Source of the DNA: an uncultured Eubacteriales bacterium
GTDB lineage: Bacteria; Bacillota; Clostridia; Christensenellales; Christensenellaceae
NCBI GenBank assembly: GCA_900554725.1
Contig: USII01000073.1
Span: 1-5,875 of the forward strand
Direction: 5' to 3'
Length of the DNA: 5,875 nt
Position 1 is the stretch's first letter. Every line of letters begins with the position of its first letter. Below, one piece after another: positions 1 to 5,855 of this stretch. The notes under the pieces were generated by a model. The model ran no database searches and was not told the DNA's origin. It saw only the letters and a program-made list of their open reading frames with translations. Position numbers and translations under genes: made by a program.

Positions 1-2
1 GC

Positions 3-1220
3 CTGATGATAGCCATTTCAGATGTTCCAAGCGAAATTTTTCTCATGGACGGGAACTCTCAAACTTTGCAGGTAGGGTTCCCTTTTGAGCTGGAGCTGGA
101 AGAGGGAGAACAGAGCGTATCTGCGGTAACTGTGCAGGGCGATTCCCTTAAGGATAAGAAAAGCTATTCCCTAAGCGAACCTCTGGTCATTTCCGGGCAA
201 GAGGAAGGAAAGTGCAATGCCGCTCTGAAGGTCTTTGGCGTCAAGGTGAAGGATATTCAAATTACTGTGTTGGAAGAGGTGATGCTCGTTCCGGGAGGGC
301 AGAGCATCGGTGTTATGCTGCATACAAAAGGCGCGCTGGTAGTTGGCAGTATGAATATCACTTCTAAGACGGGTGAACCCGTCAATCCGGCGAAGGTCGC
401 GGGGCTGCAGGCGGGCGATATCATAGAAAAATACAACGGCGAGGAGATTAAGGATGCAGCACACCTCTCAGAGCTGATCAACCAAGATGAGGAGGGCGCT
501 GCGCGCCTTTCCGTGCGCCGGGGTGATCAGAATTTGGAGCTCACCATCTATCCCGTTCAGGATGCGGAGGATGGACTTTGGAAACTGGGCGTTTGGGTGC
601 GGGATAGCACGCTTGGCGTAGGGACGCTTACCTTCTATGATCCGGCAAGCGGCAAATTCGCTGGCCTTGGGCACGCGATTACCGATGTGGATACTGGAAA
701 GCTGCTCACGGTAAAGGATGGAGAGATTGTAAAATCCGATATTCTGGAAGTTGTAAAAGGAGAAGAGGGGGAACCGGGCGAGTTGCGAGGAAGCTTTGGG
801 CAGAATGACGAGGTGATCGGGACCATTTCCAAAAATACCGAATATGGCCTGTATGGAAATACGCAAAAACAAATGCAAAACGGCATTTATGGGGCACTGC
901 CCGCGGCCAAGCGGGATGAAGTAAAAGTTGGAGAGGCGACGCTTCTGTGCACGCTGGACGATTCGGGCGTGAAGGAATATTCCTGTAAGATTGTGAAAGT
1001 AAATTCCCAGGACTCTCCTGAACAGAAGAGCTTTGTCGTCCAGATTGACGATGAACGCCTGCTTGAAACGACAGGGGGAATTGTGCAGGGGATGAGCGGA
1101 AGCCCCATCATCCAGAACGGGATGTTTGTCGGTGCGGTGACCCATGTTTTTATTAATGATCCGACGCAAGGGTATGGCATATATCTGGATTGGATGCTAA
1201 GCGAGATGTATTCTTTTTAA
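3..1220 (+). CDS. spoIVB: SpoIVB, PDZ-containing serine peptidase of the sigma-K checkpoint (5' partial)
   Basis: SpoIVB is secreted from the forespore into the intermembrane space and cleaves SpoIVFA, which releases processing of pro-sigma-K. Numbering here starts from the Met codon at 6. A PDZ domain covers about residues 95-180, opening with VPGGQSIGV and containing AGLQAGDII. The S55-type peptidase domain follows. The catalytic triad is recognisable by comparison with the B. subtilis protein (His236, Asp363, Ser378): His223 in GLGHAI, Asp349 in DDERLL and Ser364 in GMSGSPIIQNG. The C-terminus (GAVTHVFINDP, then YGIYLDWMLSE) is typical of the family. The frame is open to the left edge and the segment beginning SDVPSEIFLMDG normally follows the N-terminal membrane helix. 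The Met at 6 is therefore probably internal, and the real start with its anchor lies outside the window. spo0A follows 110 bases downstream, the common sporulation gene order. The identification is secure. Confidence 0.97.
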   Translation: MMIAISDVPSEIFLMDGNSQTLQVGFPFELELEEGEQSVSAVTVQGDSLKDKKSYSLSEPLVISGQEEGKCNAALKVFGVKVKDIQITVLEEVMLVPGGQSIGVMLHTKGALVVGSMNITSKTGEPVNPAKVAGLQAGDIIEKYNGEEIKDAAHLSELINQDEEGAARLSVRRGDQNLELTIYPVQDAEDGLWKLGVWVRDSTLGVGTLTFYDPASGKFAGLGHAITDVDTGKLLTVKDGEIVKSDILEVVKGEEGEPGELRGSFGQNDEVIGTISKNTEYGLYGNTQKQMQNGIYGALPAAKRDEVKVGEATLLCTLDDSGVKEYSCKIVKVNSQDSPEQKSFVVQIDDERLLETTGGIVQGMSGSPIIQNGMFVGAVTHVFINDPTQGYGIYLDWMLSEMYSF

Positions 1221-1258
1221 TGCTTTTAGAGATTTAAGGAAACCTTGCGTTAAGCATA

Positions 1259-1287
1259 TTGTGAAATGCGGTTGCTTGCTGTATAAT
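1259..1287 (+). promoter_or_regulatory. Sigma-A-type promoter of spo0A
   Basis: A perfect -10 hexamer TATAAT lies at 1282-1287, preceded after 17 bases by TTGTGA at 1259-1264, which matches 4 of 6 bases of the -35 consensus. Transcription would start near 1294, giving a leader of about 35-40 bases before the spo0A start. No clear terminator separates spoIVB from this promoter, so read-through from spoIVB could add to spo0A expression. The call rests on sequence match only. Confidence 0.7.
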
Positions 1288-1313
1288 AAAAAAGGTTTGT
1301 GATTACTTTATTT

Positions 1314-1327
1314 AAGGTGGAGGGAGG
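1314..1327 (+). promoter_or_regulatory. Ribosome binding site deciding the GTG start of spo0A
   Basis: A purine-rich stretch, AAGGTGGAGGGAGG, precedes the GTG at 1331. Its GGAGG core (1319-1323) lies 7 bases from the start codon. This supports GTG as the true initiator although it is not ATG. The protein start then aligns with the usual beginning of the receiver domain. Confidence 0.8.
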
Positions 1328-1330
1328 CCC

Positions 1331-2116
1331 GTGCTTTCCGATCAAAAATATAAGTTACTCGCTGTCAGCGGCAACCGAGATTTTCTGCTTGTGATAAAAA
1401 ACTATGCAGAAAGGTGCCAGCTTTTCTCCAATTTGGAATTTGCCTTTAACGGAAGAGAAGCCATTGAGCGATTCTGTGTGGTTCGGCCGGATCTCATGAT
1501 CATTGATATGATTTTGCCCGTGATCGATGGAATTGGTGTGTTGGAGCAGATACGCGAGCAGGGAGCGAAGGGGAAATCTAAAATTATCATGGTTTCGGGT
1601 GTAAGCGAGGATTTCTTTATCCGCAAAAGCTTTGAGAGCGGAGCGGATTATATCCTGCAAAAGCCCATTGCATACGAGGCATTCTATGGTAGAACGCGGG
1701 ATCTGCTGGAAAAGGATGAAAAGGATGCGCCGTTTGTCAGCCTGAATGGAAATGGGGAAGAGGCATATTTGCCTATCATTACAAAAGTGTTGCTTCGGCT
1801 GGGCCTTTCTCCAGATTTAAAAGGTTATTCCTATGCGCGTCAGGCAATACGCCTCGTTCTTGAGGAACCGGATATGCTAAAATCTATCACAGGCAGGCTG
1901 TATGGCGCTGTCGCAGAGACGAACCATACCAATACAAAGTGCGTGGAACGCAATATCCGCCATGCCATCGAATCTGCATGGAGCAAAGGAAATCTCTCCT
2001 ATATTGAAGAGCTCTTTGGCTATACGGTGGATGCAGAGAAGGGAAAGCCGACCAATGCGGCTTTTATTGCGACTGTCGCCGACTATATCAATATCAACTT
2101 GTTGCGCATCGACTAG
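1331..2116 (+). CDS. spo0A: Spo0A, sporulation master response regulator with atypical receiver pocket
   Basis: This is the DNA-binding response regulator that starts sporulation, 261 residues long (normal for the family). The receiver domain (about 1-120) has the phospho-acceptor Asp59 in IIDMILPVIDG, Ser89 at the conserved Thr/Ser position (MVSG) and Lys111 in QKPI. The Spo0A-specific DNA-binding domain (about 145-261) is well conserved. It includes the recognition-helix region CVERNIRHAIESAW, then GNLSYIEELFGYTV and KPTNAAFIATVAD, which closely resemble B. subtilis Spo0A. Oddity: the acidic pair that follows beta-strand 1 (ADDN in B. subtilis) reads VSGN here, with Ser13 and Gly14 replacing both Mg2+-binding Asp residues. 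Phosphorylation could be weakened, different or unnecessary; this is inference. The gene has its own promoter and ends in a strong terminator, so it can form a single-gene unit. Confidence 0.96.
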   Translation: MLSDQKYKLLAVSGNRDFLLVIKNYAERCQLFSNLEFAFNGREAIERFCVVRPDLMIIDMILPVIDGIGVLEQIREQGAKGKSKIIMVSGVSEDFFIRKSFESGADYILQKPIAYEAFYGRTRDLLEKDEKDAPFVSLNGNGEEAYLPIITKVLLRLGLSPDLKGYSYARQAIRLVLEEPDMLKSITGRLYGAVAETNHTNTKCVERNIRHAIESAWSKGNLSYIEELFGYTVDAEKGKPTNAAFIATVADYININLLRID

Positions 2117-2123
2117 AATAATC

Positions 2124-2165
2124 AAAATCCCCATCTCATAGGATAACATGAGGTGGGGATTTTTT
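2124..2165 (+). terminator. Strong intrinsic terminator of spo0A
   Basis: The left arm at 2124-2139 pairs with 2148-2163 over 16 positions, including one G-U pair (2134 with 2153). The loop is 8 bases and the T-run spans 2160-2165. It begins 8 bases after the spo0A stop codon. The right arm contains GAGGTGG and the T-run contains the TTG that is the likely start of the next gene, so terminator and translation start overlap physically. Confidence 0.92.
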
Positions 2166-2769
2166 GCTGCAGAAACTGGAAGAACTGAAAAGGAAATGGC
2201 CTGTTTTTGCATTCACATTTCTAATGGCAACACTGGCTTTGGCGGCGGGCATTTCCAGCGCGGGGCTGTTTGCGGAGTCTGTGCAGCTGCGCATGCTGAG
2301 CGCCGTGCTTGGGTATGGCATGGGAGTTTCCCTGTTTGCCAGGTTTTTCCGCTTGTGCATGCAGCGGCTGGCCGCCTGCATGCTTTTTTACTGTGCCGGC
2401 AGTTTTTTTCTTGGCATGGTTTTTGCCGTTCTTTTCAGCTTCGCGCTTCTGTGTGCATATGGATGCGCATGGGGGTGCATTTTTCGCGGGTTAAAAGGGC
2501 TGAAAATCCTGTTAGGCGGTGCGGTCTTTCTGATACAGATGTTGATGCAGGTGTTGCCGCTCTGCATGCTTTTGATTGCAGGTGCGCGCCGCCTTCGCCA
2601 GCAGGTTTTGGAACGCAATATCCCAAAGAGCAGTATAGAGGTCACGAGAGATTCTTTTCCGCATATGAAGGAATGTATGCGCGCCTTTGGCTGCTGGGCC
2701 GCGTTTGCATTTCTGGAATCGGTTTTTTTGGATGGCATTTTCGAGCTGTTGGAATATACGCTGTTTTAG
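2164..2769 (+). CDS. Multi-pass membrane protein, probable divergent SpoIIM (stage II sporulation)
   Basis: The protein has 201 residues, close to the roughly 210 of SpoIIM, which works with SpoIID and SpoIIP in septal peptidoglycan thinning and engulfment. A short charged cytoplasmic N-terminus (residues 1-12, LEELKRKW) precedes a membrane helix at about 14-36. Hydrophobic segments follow at about 44-62, 69-107 (long enough for two helices) and 115-141, with a final one near 177-195. Resemblance to SpoIIM is in topology, length, an LP-(x)-LLLI-like segment at 131-138 and the aromatic/acidic C-terminal end, not in any diagnostic motif. Placement after spo0A and before a PBP5-family gene also fits. 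The start is uncertain. TTG at 2164 has GAGGTGG (2150-2156) 7 bases upstream, but that site lies in the spo0A terminator stem. The next in-frame ATG, at 2224, has no ribosome binding site and would cut into the first helix. Nine cysteines are present, mostly within membrane segments. Confidence 0.62.
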   Translation: MLQKLEELKRKWPVFAFTFLMATLALAAGISSAGLFAESVQLRMLSAVLGYGMGVSLFARFFRLCMQRLAACMLFYCAGSFFLGMVFAVLFSFALLCAYGCAWGCIFRGLKGLKILLGGAVFLIQMLMQVLPLCMLLIAGARRLRQQVLERNIPKSSIEVTRDSFPHMKECMRAFGCWAAFAFLESVFLDGIFELLEYTLF

Positions 2770-2796
2770 CGCAGTAAGATAAAAAAAGCGGTGTTT

Positions 2797-2801
2797 AGGA
2801 G
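2797..2801 (+). promoter_or_regulatory. Ribosome binding site choosing ATG 2809 for the PBP5-family gene
   Basis: AGGAG lies 7 bases before the ATG at 2809. This favours that codon over the in-frame GTG at 2791, which has no purine-rich site at a suitable distance. The ATG start also begins directly with the charged n-region of the signal peptide (MKKSRK). Confidence 0.8.
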
Positions 2802-2808
2802 AAATGAT

Positions 2809-3978
2809 ATGAAGAAAAGTAGGAAAGTCATCAGTACCCTGCTTGTGGGAATTTTTTTGGCAGCCGCGTTCCCGGCAGGGGTGCGGGCAGAGCAGTTTAA
2901 CTCCTCAGCAAAAGCATATGCACTTATCGAAGCAAATACGGGGCAGATTATCGCCGCAGAGAACGCAGAGGAAAAGCTCCATGCGGCAGGTTTGACGAAG
3001 CTGATGAGCTATCTGCTGTTCTATGAGGCTATTGGGGAAGGCAAGGTGAAGCCGGAGGACAGCGTGCGCGTATCCCAGGAAGCTGCCGCAAAGGGAGGCA
3101 CCAGCGTATTCCTGGATGCAGGGGCAAGCTATTCCTTTGAAACGCTGTTGAAGCCGGCCATCATGTGCAATGCCAACGATGCGGTGACTGCCCTTGCAGA
3201 GCATGTGGCGGGAACAGAGGAAGCGTTTGTCGCCCTGATGAACGAGCGTGCCAAGCAGCTTGGCCTTTCCTGCACATTTGCGGATTGCACTGGCATTTCC
3301 CCTGAGTCCCAGGTTTCGGCGCAGGACCTTGCAGTCATCGCCGCAGAGCTTTCCAAACACAGCGGTTTTTTTCAGTATAGCGCCATCTGGCTGGATACTT
3401 TTGTCCATGAGAGCGGCAGGCAGACTGAAATGAACAATGCAAATGTCCTTATTAAAAATGAACTGTACGATGGTATGTCTACCGGCTCTACGCCCAGCTC
3501 CGGATACAGCGCGGCAGTTTCGGCCCAAAGCGGCGGAGGGCGATTTATTGCCATTGTGGTGGGAGATAAGGATACGAGCAGCCGCTTTCGTCTGGCGGAG
3601 GATCTCATTGGATATGCCATTGCATCCTATGGTGTAAAACAAATTGCCCGGCAAGGGGGAAAAGTAAAGACGGTGCCCGTGGCAAATGGAAATCTCAAAG
3701 AAGTTGGCGTATATGCCAAGGAGGATTTGAGCATCCTGTATAAAAAGGGTGAAGAGAGCAGTATCTCCACTGAAGTACAGGTGCCCGATCTCGTTGCGCC
3801 GCTGGAAGAGGGGCAGGTAGTAGGCAAAATTGCCGTCACAACCCCACAGGGCGAGCTTTCCGTGGCTCTGGCAGTAGAACAGCAGGTGCAGGAACAATCC
3901 TTTAGCTCAGGGTTGCACCGCCTTTTAAAGAGCTACCTTGGGCTGATGAGCACCGGCGATGAGAATGCGCTTTCCTAA
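2809..3978 (+). CDS. PBP5-family (DacF/DacB-type) D-Ala-D-Ala carboxypeptidase homologue, probably catalytically inactive
   Basis: The product has 389 residues, normal for DacF-type proteins. A signal peptide runs from MKKSRK through a hydrophobic core to VRA, with likely cleavage after Ala27. The peptidase S11 domain spans about 30-270 and a PBP5 C-terminal beta domain about 275-360. A short amphipathic tail (about 366-382) could hold the protein at the membrane. Active family members remove the terminal D-Ala from peptidoglycan stem peptides using SxxK, SxN and KTG motifs. Here these positions read GLTK (Gly61-Lys64, in HAAGLTKLMS), NAN (121-123, in CNANDAV) and STG (224-226, in DGMSTGSTP). 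The nucleophilic Ser, the second-motif Ser and the third-motif Lys are all replaced, while flanking family sequence is intact. The frame is unbroken, so this looks like a maintained pseudoenzyme and not a decaying gene. It starts 39 bases after the SpoIIM-like gene and is probably co-transcribed with it. Fold assignment is secure; loss of activity is inferred from motifs. Confidence 0.93.
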   Translation: MKKSRKVISTLLVGIFLAAAFPAGVRAEQFNSSAKAYALIEANTGQIIAAENAEEKLHAAGLTKLMSYLLFYEAIGEGKVKPEDSVRVSQEAAAKGGTSVFLDAGASYSFETLLKPAIMCNANDAVTALAEHVAGTEEAFVALMNERAKQLGLSCTFADCTGISPESQVSAQDLAVIAAELSKHSGFFQYSAIWLDTFVHESGRQTEMNNANVLIKNELYDGMSTGSTPSSGYSAAVSAQSGGGRFIAIVVGDKDTSSRFRLAEDLIGYAIASYGVKQIARQGGKVKTVPVANGNLKEVGVYAKEDLSILYKKGEESSISTEVQVPDLVAPLEEGQVVGKIAVTTPQGELSVALAVEQQVQEQSFSSGLHRLLKSYLGLMSTGDENALS

Positions 3979-3989
3979 ATTGGTTACGC

Positions 3990-4010
3990 ACGCCTAGAGC
4001 GAGGCGTTTT
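3990..4010 (+). terminator. Weak candidate terminator after the PBP5-family gene
   Basis: ACGCCT (3990-3995) can pair with AGGCGT (4002-4007) around a 6-base loop, followed by a run of only four T (4007-4010). It lies 12 bases after the stop codon. The short stem and T-run make it a weaker candidate than the other two terminators in the window. Confidence 0.45.
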
Positions 4011-4020
4011 CCCGGGAAAA
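4007..4020. repeat. Perfect 14-bp palindrome TTTTCCCGGGAAAA
   Basis: This self-complementary sequence lies between the PBP5-family gene and the secG promoter, with its right edge 13 bases before the -35 element. It could be an operator, part of a second terminator structure or chance. Its left half also belongs to an 18-bp sequence that recurs inside rnr. No known regulator binding site is recognised. Confidence 0.5.
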
Positions 4021-4032
4021 GCGAAAAAGCAC

Positions 4033-4061
4033 TTGCAATCCGCGATATTTCATGTTATAAT
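4033..4061 (+). promoter_or_regulatory. Sigma-A promoter with extended -10 for secG (and probably rnr)
   Basis: A perfect TATAAT lies at 4056-4061, preceded by TGT at 4053-4055, which makes an extended -10. TTGCAA at 4033-4038 (4 of 6 consensus matches) is separated from it by 17 bases. Transcription would begin around 4068, leaving a leader of just under 30 bases. It is the strongest-looking promoter in the window, as expected for a housekeeping gene. Confidence 0.8.
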
Positions 4062-4095
4062 TTCTTCCGTTGTATGATATTGGAGGTAGTTATTG

Positions 4096-4332
4096 ATGGA
4101 TGTCGTATCCCTCGTTATCAAGATAGTGCTTTGCCTTTGTTCTTTGTTTCTTATCGTGGTGGTTCTGCTTCAGTCGGATGAAAACGGGGCAAACAGCATG
4201 CTCTCCGGAATGCAGGCGAGCCGTTCCAAGGCCAGGGGCATGAATGCAATGCTCGCGAAGTTGACCAAAATCGCGGCAGTTATCTTTATGATTTTGGCGG
4301 CCGCCTTGGTGCTGATTCAGAGGTTTTTCTAA
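4096..4332 (+). CDS. secG: SecG, preprotein translocase subunit
   Basis: SecG is the small auxiliary subunit of the SecYEG channel and assists SecA-driven protein export across the cytoplasmic membrane. The 78-residue product has the normal length and two-helix layout: a membrane helix at about 5-26, the characteristic VVLLQSDE motif and a Gly/Ser/Met-rich cytoplasmic loop (NGANSMLSGMQASRSKARG), then a second helix at about 57-76. ATG 4096 is chosen because GGAGGT (4082-4087) lies 8 bases upstream; an in-frame TTG immediately before it is not needed. The gene has its own extended -10 promoter, ends in a strong terminator, and is followed by rnr, a common Firmicute neighbour. Confidence 0.97.
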   Translation: MDVVSLVIKIVLCLCSLFLIVVVLLQSDENGANSMLSGMQASRSKARGMNAMLAKLTKIAAVIFMILAAALVLIQRFF

Positions 4333-4339
4333 ACGAGAT

Positions 4340-4371
4340 AAAAACGCCCTTCCAATCAGGGGCGTTTTTTT
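4340..4371 (+). terminator. Strong intrinsic terminator after secG
   Basis: AAAAACGCCC (4340-4349) pairs with GGGCGTTTTT (4360-4369), and the stem can extend by one T-G pair at its inner end. The loop is about 8-10 bases and seven T fill 4365-4371. It starts 8 bases after the secG stop codon. No separate promoter is visible in the 47 bases between it and rnr, so rnr probably depends on read-through. Confidence 0.92.
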
Positions 4372-4418
4372 ATGCGAGCAACAATATCGCTAGAAGGATG
4401 CGCAAAAGAAGAGGTTAT

Positions 4419-5855
4419 ATGCAATATTATGAAGAAATAAAGGAATATCTAGCCAAAAAGGGGGTCGCCGATAGGCAGGAATTAGAAAGCGCATTTCCCG
4501 GCGCGGAATTATCCCCCGTTTTGGAACAGCTGCTGGAAAACGCGGATGCTCTATTGACGCGCAAGAAGAAATACGCGAGCCTGGCCTATATGAACTGCCT
4601 GAAGGGCCCGCTGGAAATTAAGCGGGGCGGATTTGGCTTTGTGCGGGCGGCAGAAGGTGGAGATATTTTTGTGGGCGCGGCGCAATTGGGAGGCGCCTTT
4701 CATGGGGAAACCGTTCTGGTTAAAATCCGAAAGGAGGGCGAGAGGAACCGGGAAGGCGAGGTGATCCGGGTGCTGACGCCGCTGCCGTATCGGGTAACGG
4801 GCACATTTGAAAAGACGGGTAACGCTGCGTTTGTCCTTTGCGATAACGGAATAACGCCGGATATCTATATCCCGCGCCAGGAGTTTCACGGCGCGAAAAA
4901 CGGGCAGAAGGTGCTGGTAGGCATCTACAGGCGCGCAGTAGGTAACAGTGCTCCAAAGGGCAGCGTGCAGGAGGTTCTTGGCTATCCTGGGCAGCCGGGC
5001 GTAGATATTCTAAGCGTGGCAAGAAGCTTTGGCCTCTATGCGGCTTTTCCCGAGGAAGTGCAGAAAGAAGCCGAGGCTCTGGGAGATACAGTAGATCCAA
5101 AAGATCTGCAGGGCCGGGAACTTTTGTTTCATCAGCGCATATTTACAATTGATGGAGAGCATTCAAAAGATTTCGATGATGCTGTTTCTATCGAGCTTGC
5201 CTCCAACGGCAATTGGAAGCTGGGCGTGCATATTGCGGATGTGAGCCATTATGTGCGAAAAGGAACAGCGCTTGATCGCGAGGCGTTTTCCCGGGGGACC
5301 AGCGTATACCTGCTGGATCGCGTTGTACCCATGCTGCCGGAGGGGCTTTCCAATGGGCTATGTTCCCTAAACGAGGGGGTTGAGCGGCTGACGCTCTCCT
5401 GCTTTATGGAAATCTCACCCGAGGGCAAGGTGGTTTCGCATCGCATTGCCAAAACGGCTATCCGCTCCTGCCATCGGCTGACCTATACCAATGTCAACCG
5501 GATGTTGGAGGAAGGGGATGAAGCGCTGATTGAAAAATACCAGGATATCATTTGGGATCTGCGCCAAATGCAGGAATTAGCGCAGATCATGCGCAAGCTG
5601 CGCTTCCAGAAGGGCAGCATCGATTTTGAAGTGGGAGAGGCGGAAATAGAGCTAAACGATGCGGGAAAGCCGGTGGCAATCCATGCGAGGAAACAGCGCA
5701 CTGCGGAAAAAATGATAGAAGAATTTATGGTGACTTGCAATAATGTGGTGGCCGAGGTGTTTGCCCAATCCGAGCTTCCCTTTATTTACCGGATCCATGA
5801 AGTTCCAGACGACGAGCGTATCCGGGAGCTTTCCGTGTTTCTGAGCAACTTTGGC
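4419..5855 (+). CDS. rnr: Ribonuclease R (RNB-family 3'-5' exoribonuclease), 3' truncated
   Basis: RNase R degrades structured RNA processively from the 3' end and works in mRNA and rRNA quality control, often with tmRNA/SmpB. About 479 codons are present of the 700 or more usual for the family. An N-terminal winged-helix-like region (about 1-60) is followed by a cold-shock domain starting near residue 63 (GPLEIKRGGFGFV) and a second OB region (about 140-200). The RNB catalytic domain starts near 237. The metal-binding signature IDGEHSKDFDDAV gives Asp245, Asp251, Asp253 and Asp254, matching the D-x5-D-x-D-D pattern of active RNase II/R. RGTSVYL (292-298), the segment from VVPMLPEGLSN to CSLNEG (302-320) and IEEFM (433-437) are also family hallmarks. 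ATG 4419 is preceded by GAAGAGG (4408-4414) at a short 4-base spacing. ATG 4398 is an in-frame alternative with a poorer site. Genomic sequence ends at 5855, where adapter begins; the S1 domain and stop are missing. Confidence 0.96.

Noticed and set aside
468..1169. A 233-codon minus-strand open frame opposite spoIVB.
   Set aside because: SpoIVB catalytic and PDZ motifs on the plus strand fully explain the stretch, and the antisense product resembles no known protein.
1260..1266. TGTGAAA overlapping the -35 of spo0A as a possible 0A box for autoregulation.
   Set aside because: It matches only 5 of 7 bases of TGTCGAA and no second box was seen nearby, so it is too weak to annotate.
2148..2777. 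A second plus-strand open frame of 209 codons almost coextensive with the SpoIIM-like gene.
   Set aside because: Its translation is rich in Cys, His, Arg and Trp with no domain or membrane logic, and it starts within the terminator arm. The overlapping frame gives a coherent membrane protein with a SpoIIM-like plan, so this one is a shadow.
2791..2808. An upstream in-frame GTG start for the PBP5-family gene, adding six residues.
   Set aside because: AGGAG at 2797-2801 is placed correctly for ATG 2809, and the shorter form starts with a normal signal-peptide n-region.
2905..3897. A 330-codon minus-strand open frame opposite the PBP5-family gene.
   Set aside because: The plus strand encodes a clear peptidase S11 fold with signal peptide and C-terminal domain. 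The antisense translation shows no recognisable domain and no ribosome binding site was evident; long antisense frames are common opposite such genes.
4398..4418. ATG 4398 as the rnr start, adding MRKRRGY.
   Set aside because: Its only purine-rich stretch abuts the start codon. ATG 4419 has GAAGAGG upstream, although at a short 4-base spacing, so the choice is favoured but not certain.
1..5855. CRISPR arrays, tRNA or rRNA genes, insertion sequences, phage or toxin-antitoxin genes.
   Set aside because: No repeat-spacer pattern, structured RNA gene or transposase/integrase-like frame was seen. The window is densely filled by chromosomal sporulation and housekeeping genes, and no gap between genes exceeds about 120 bases.
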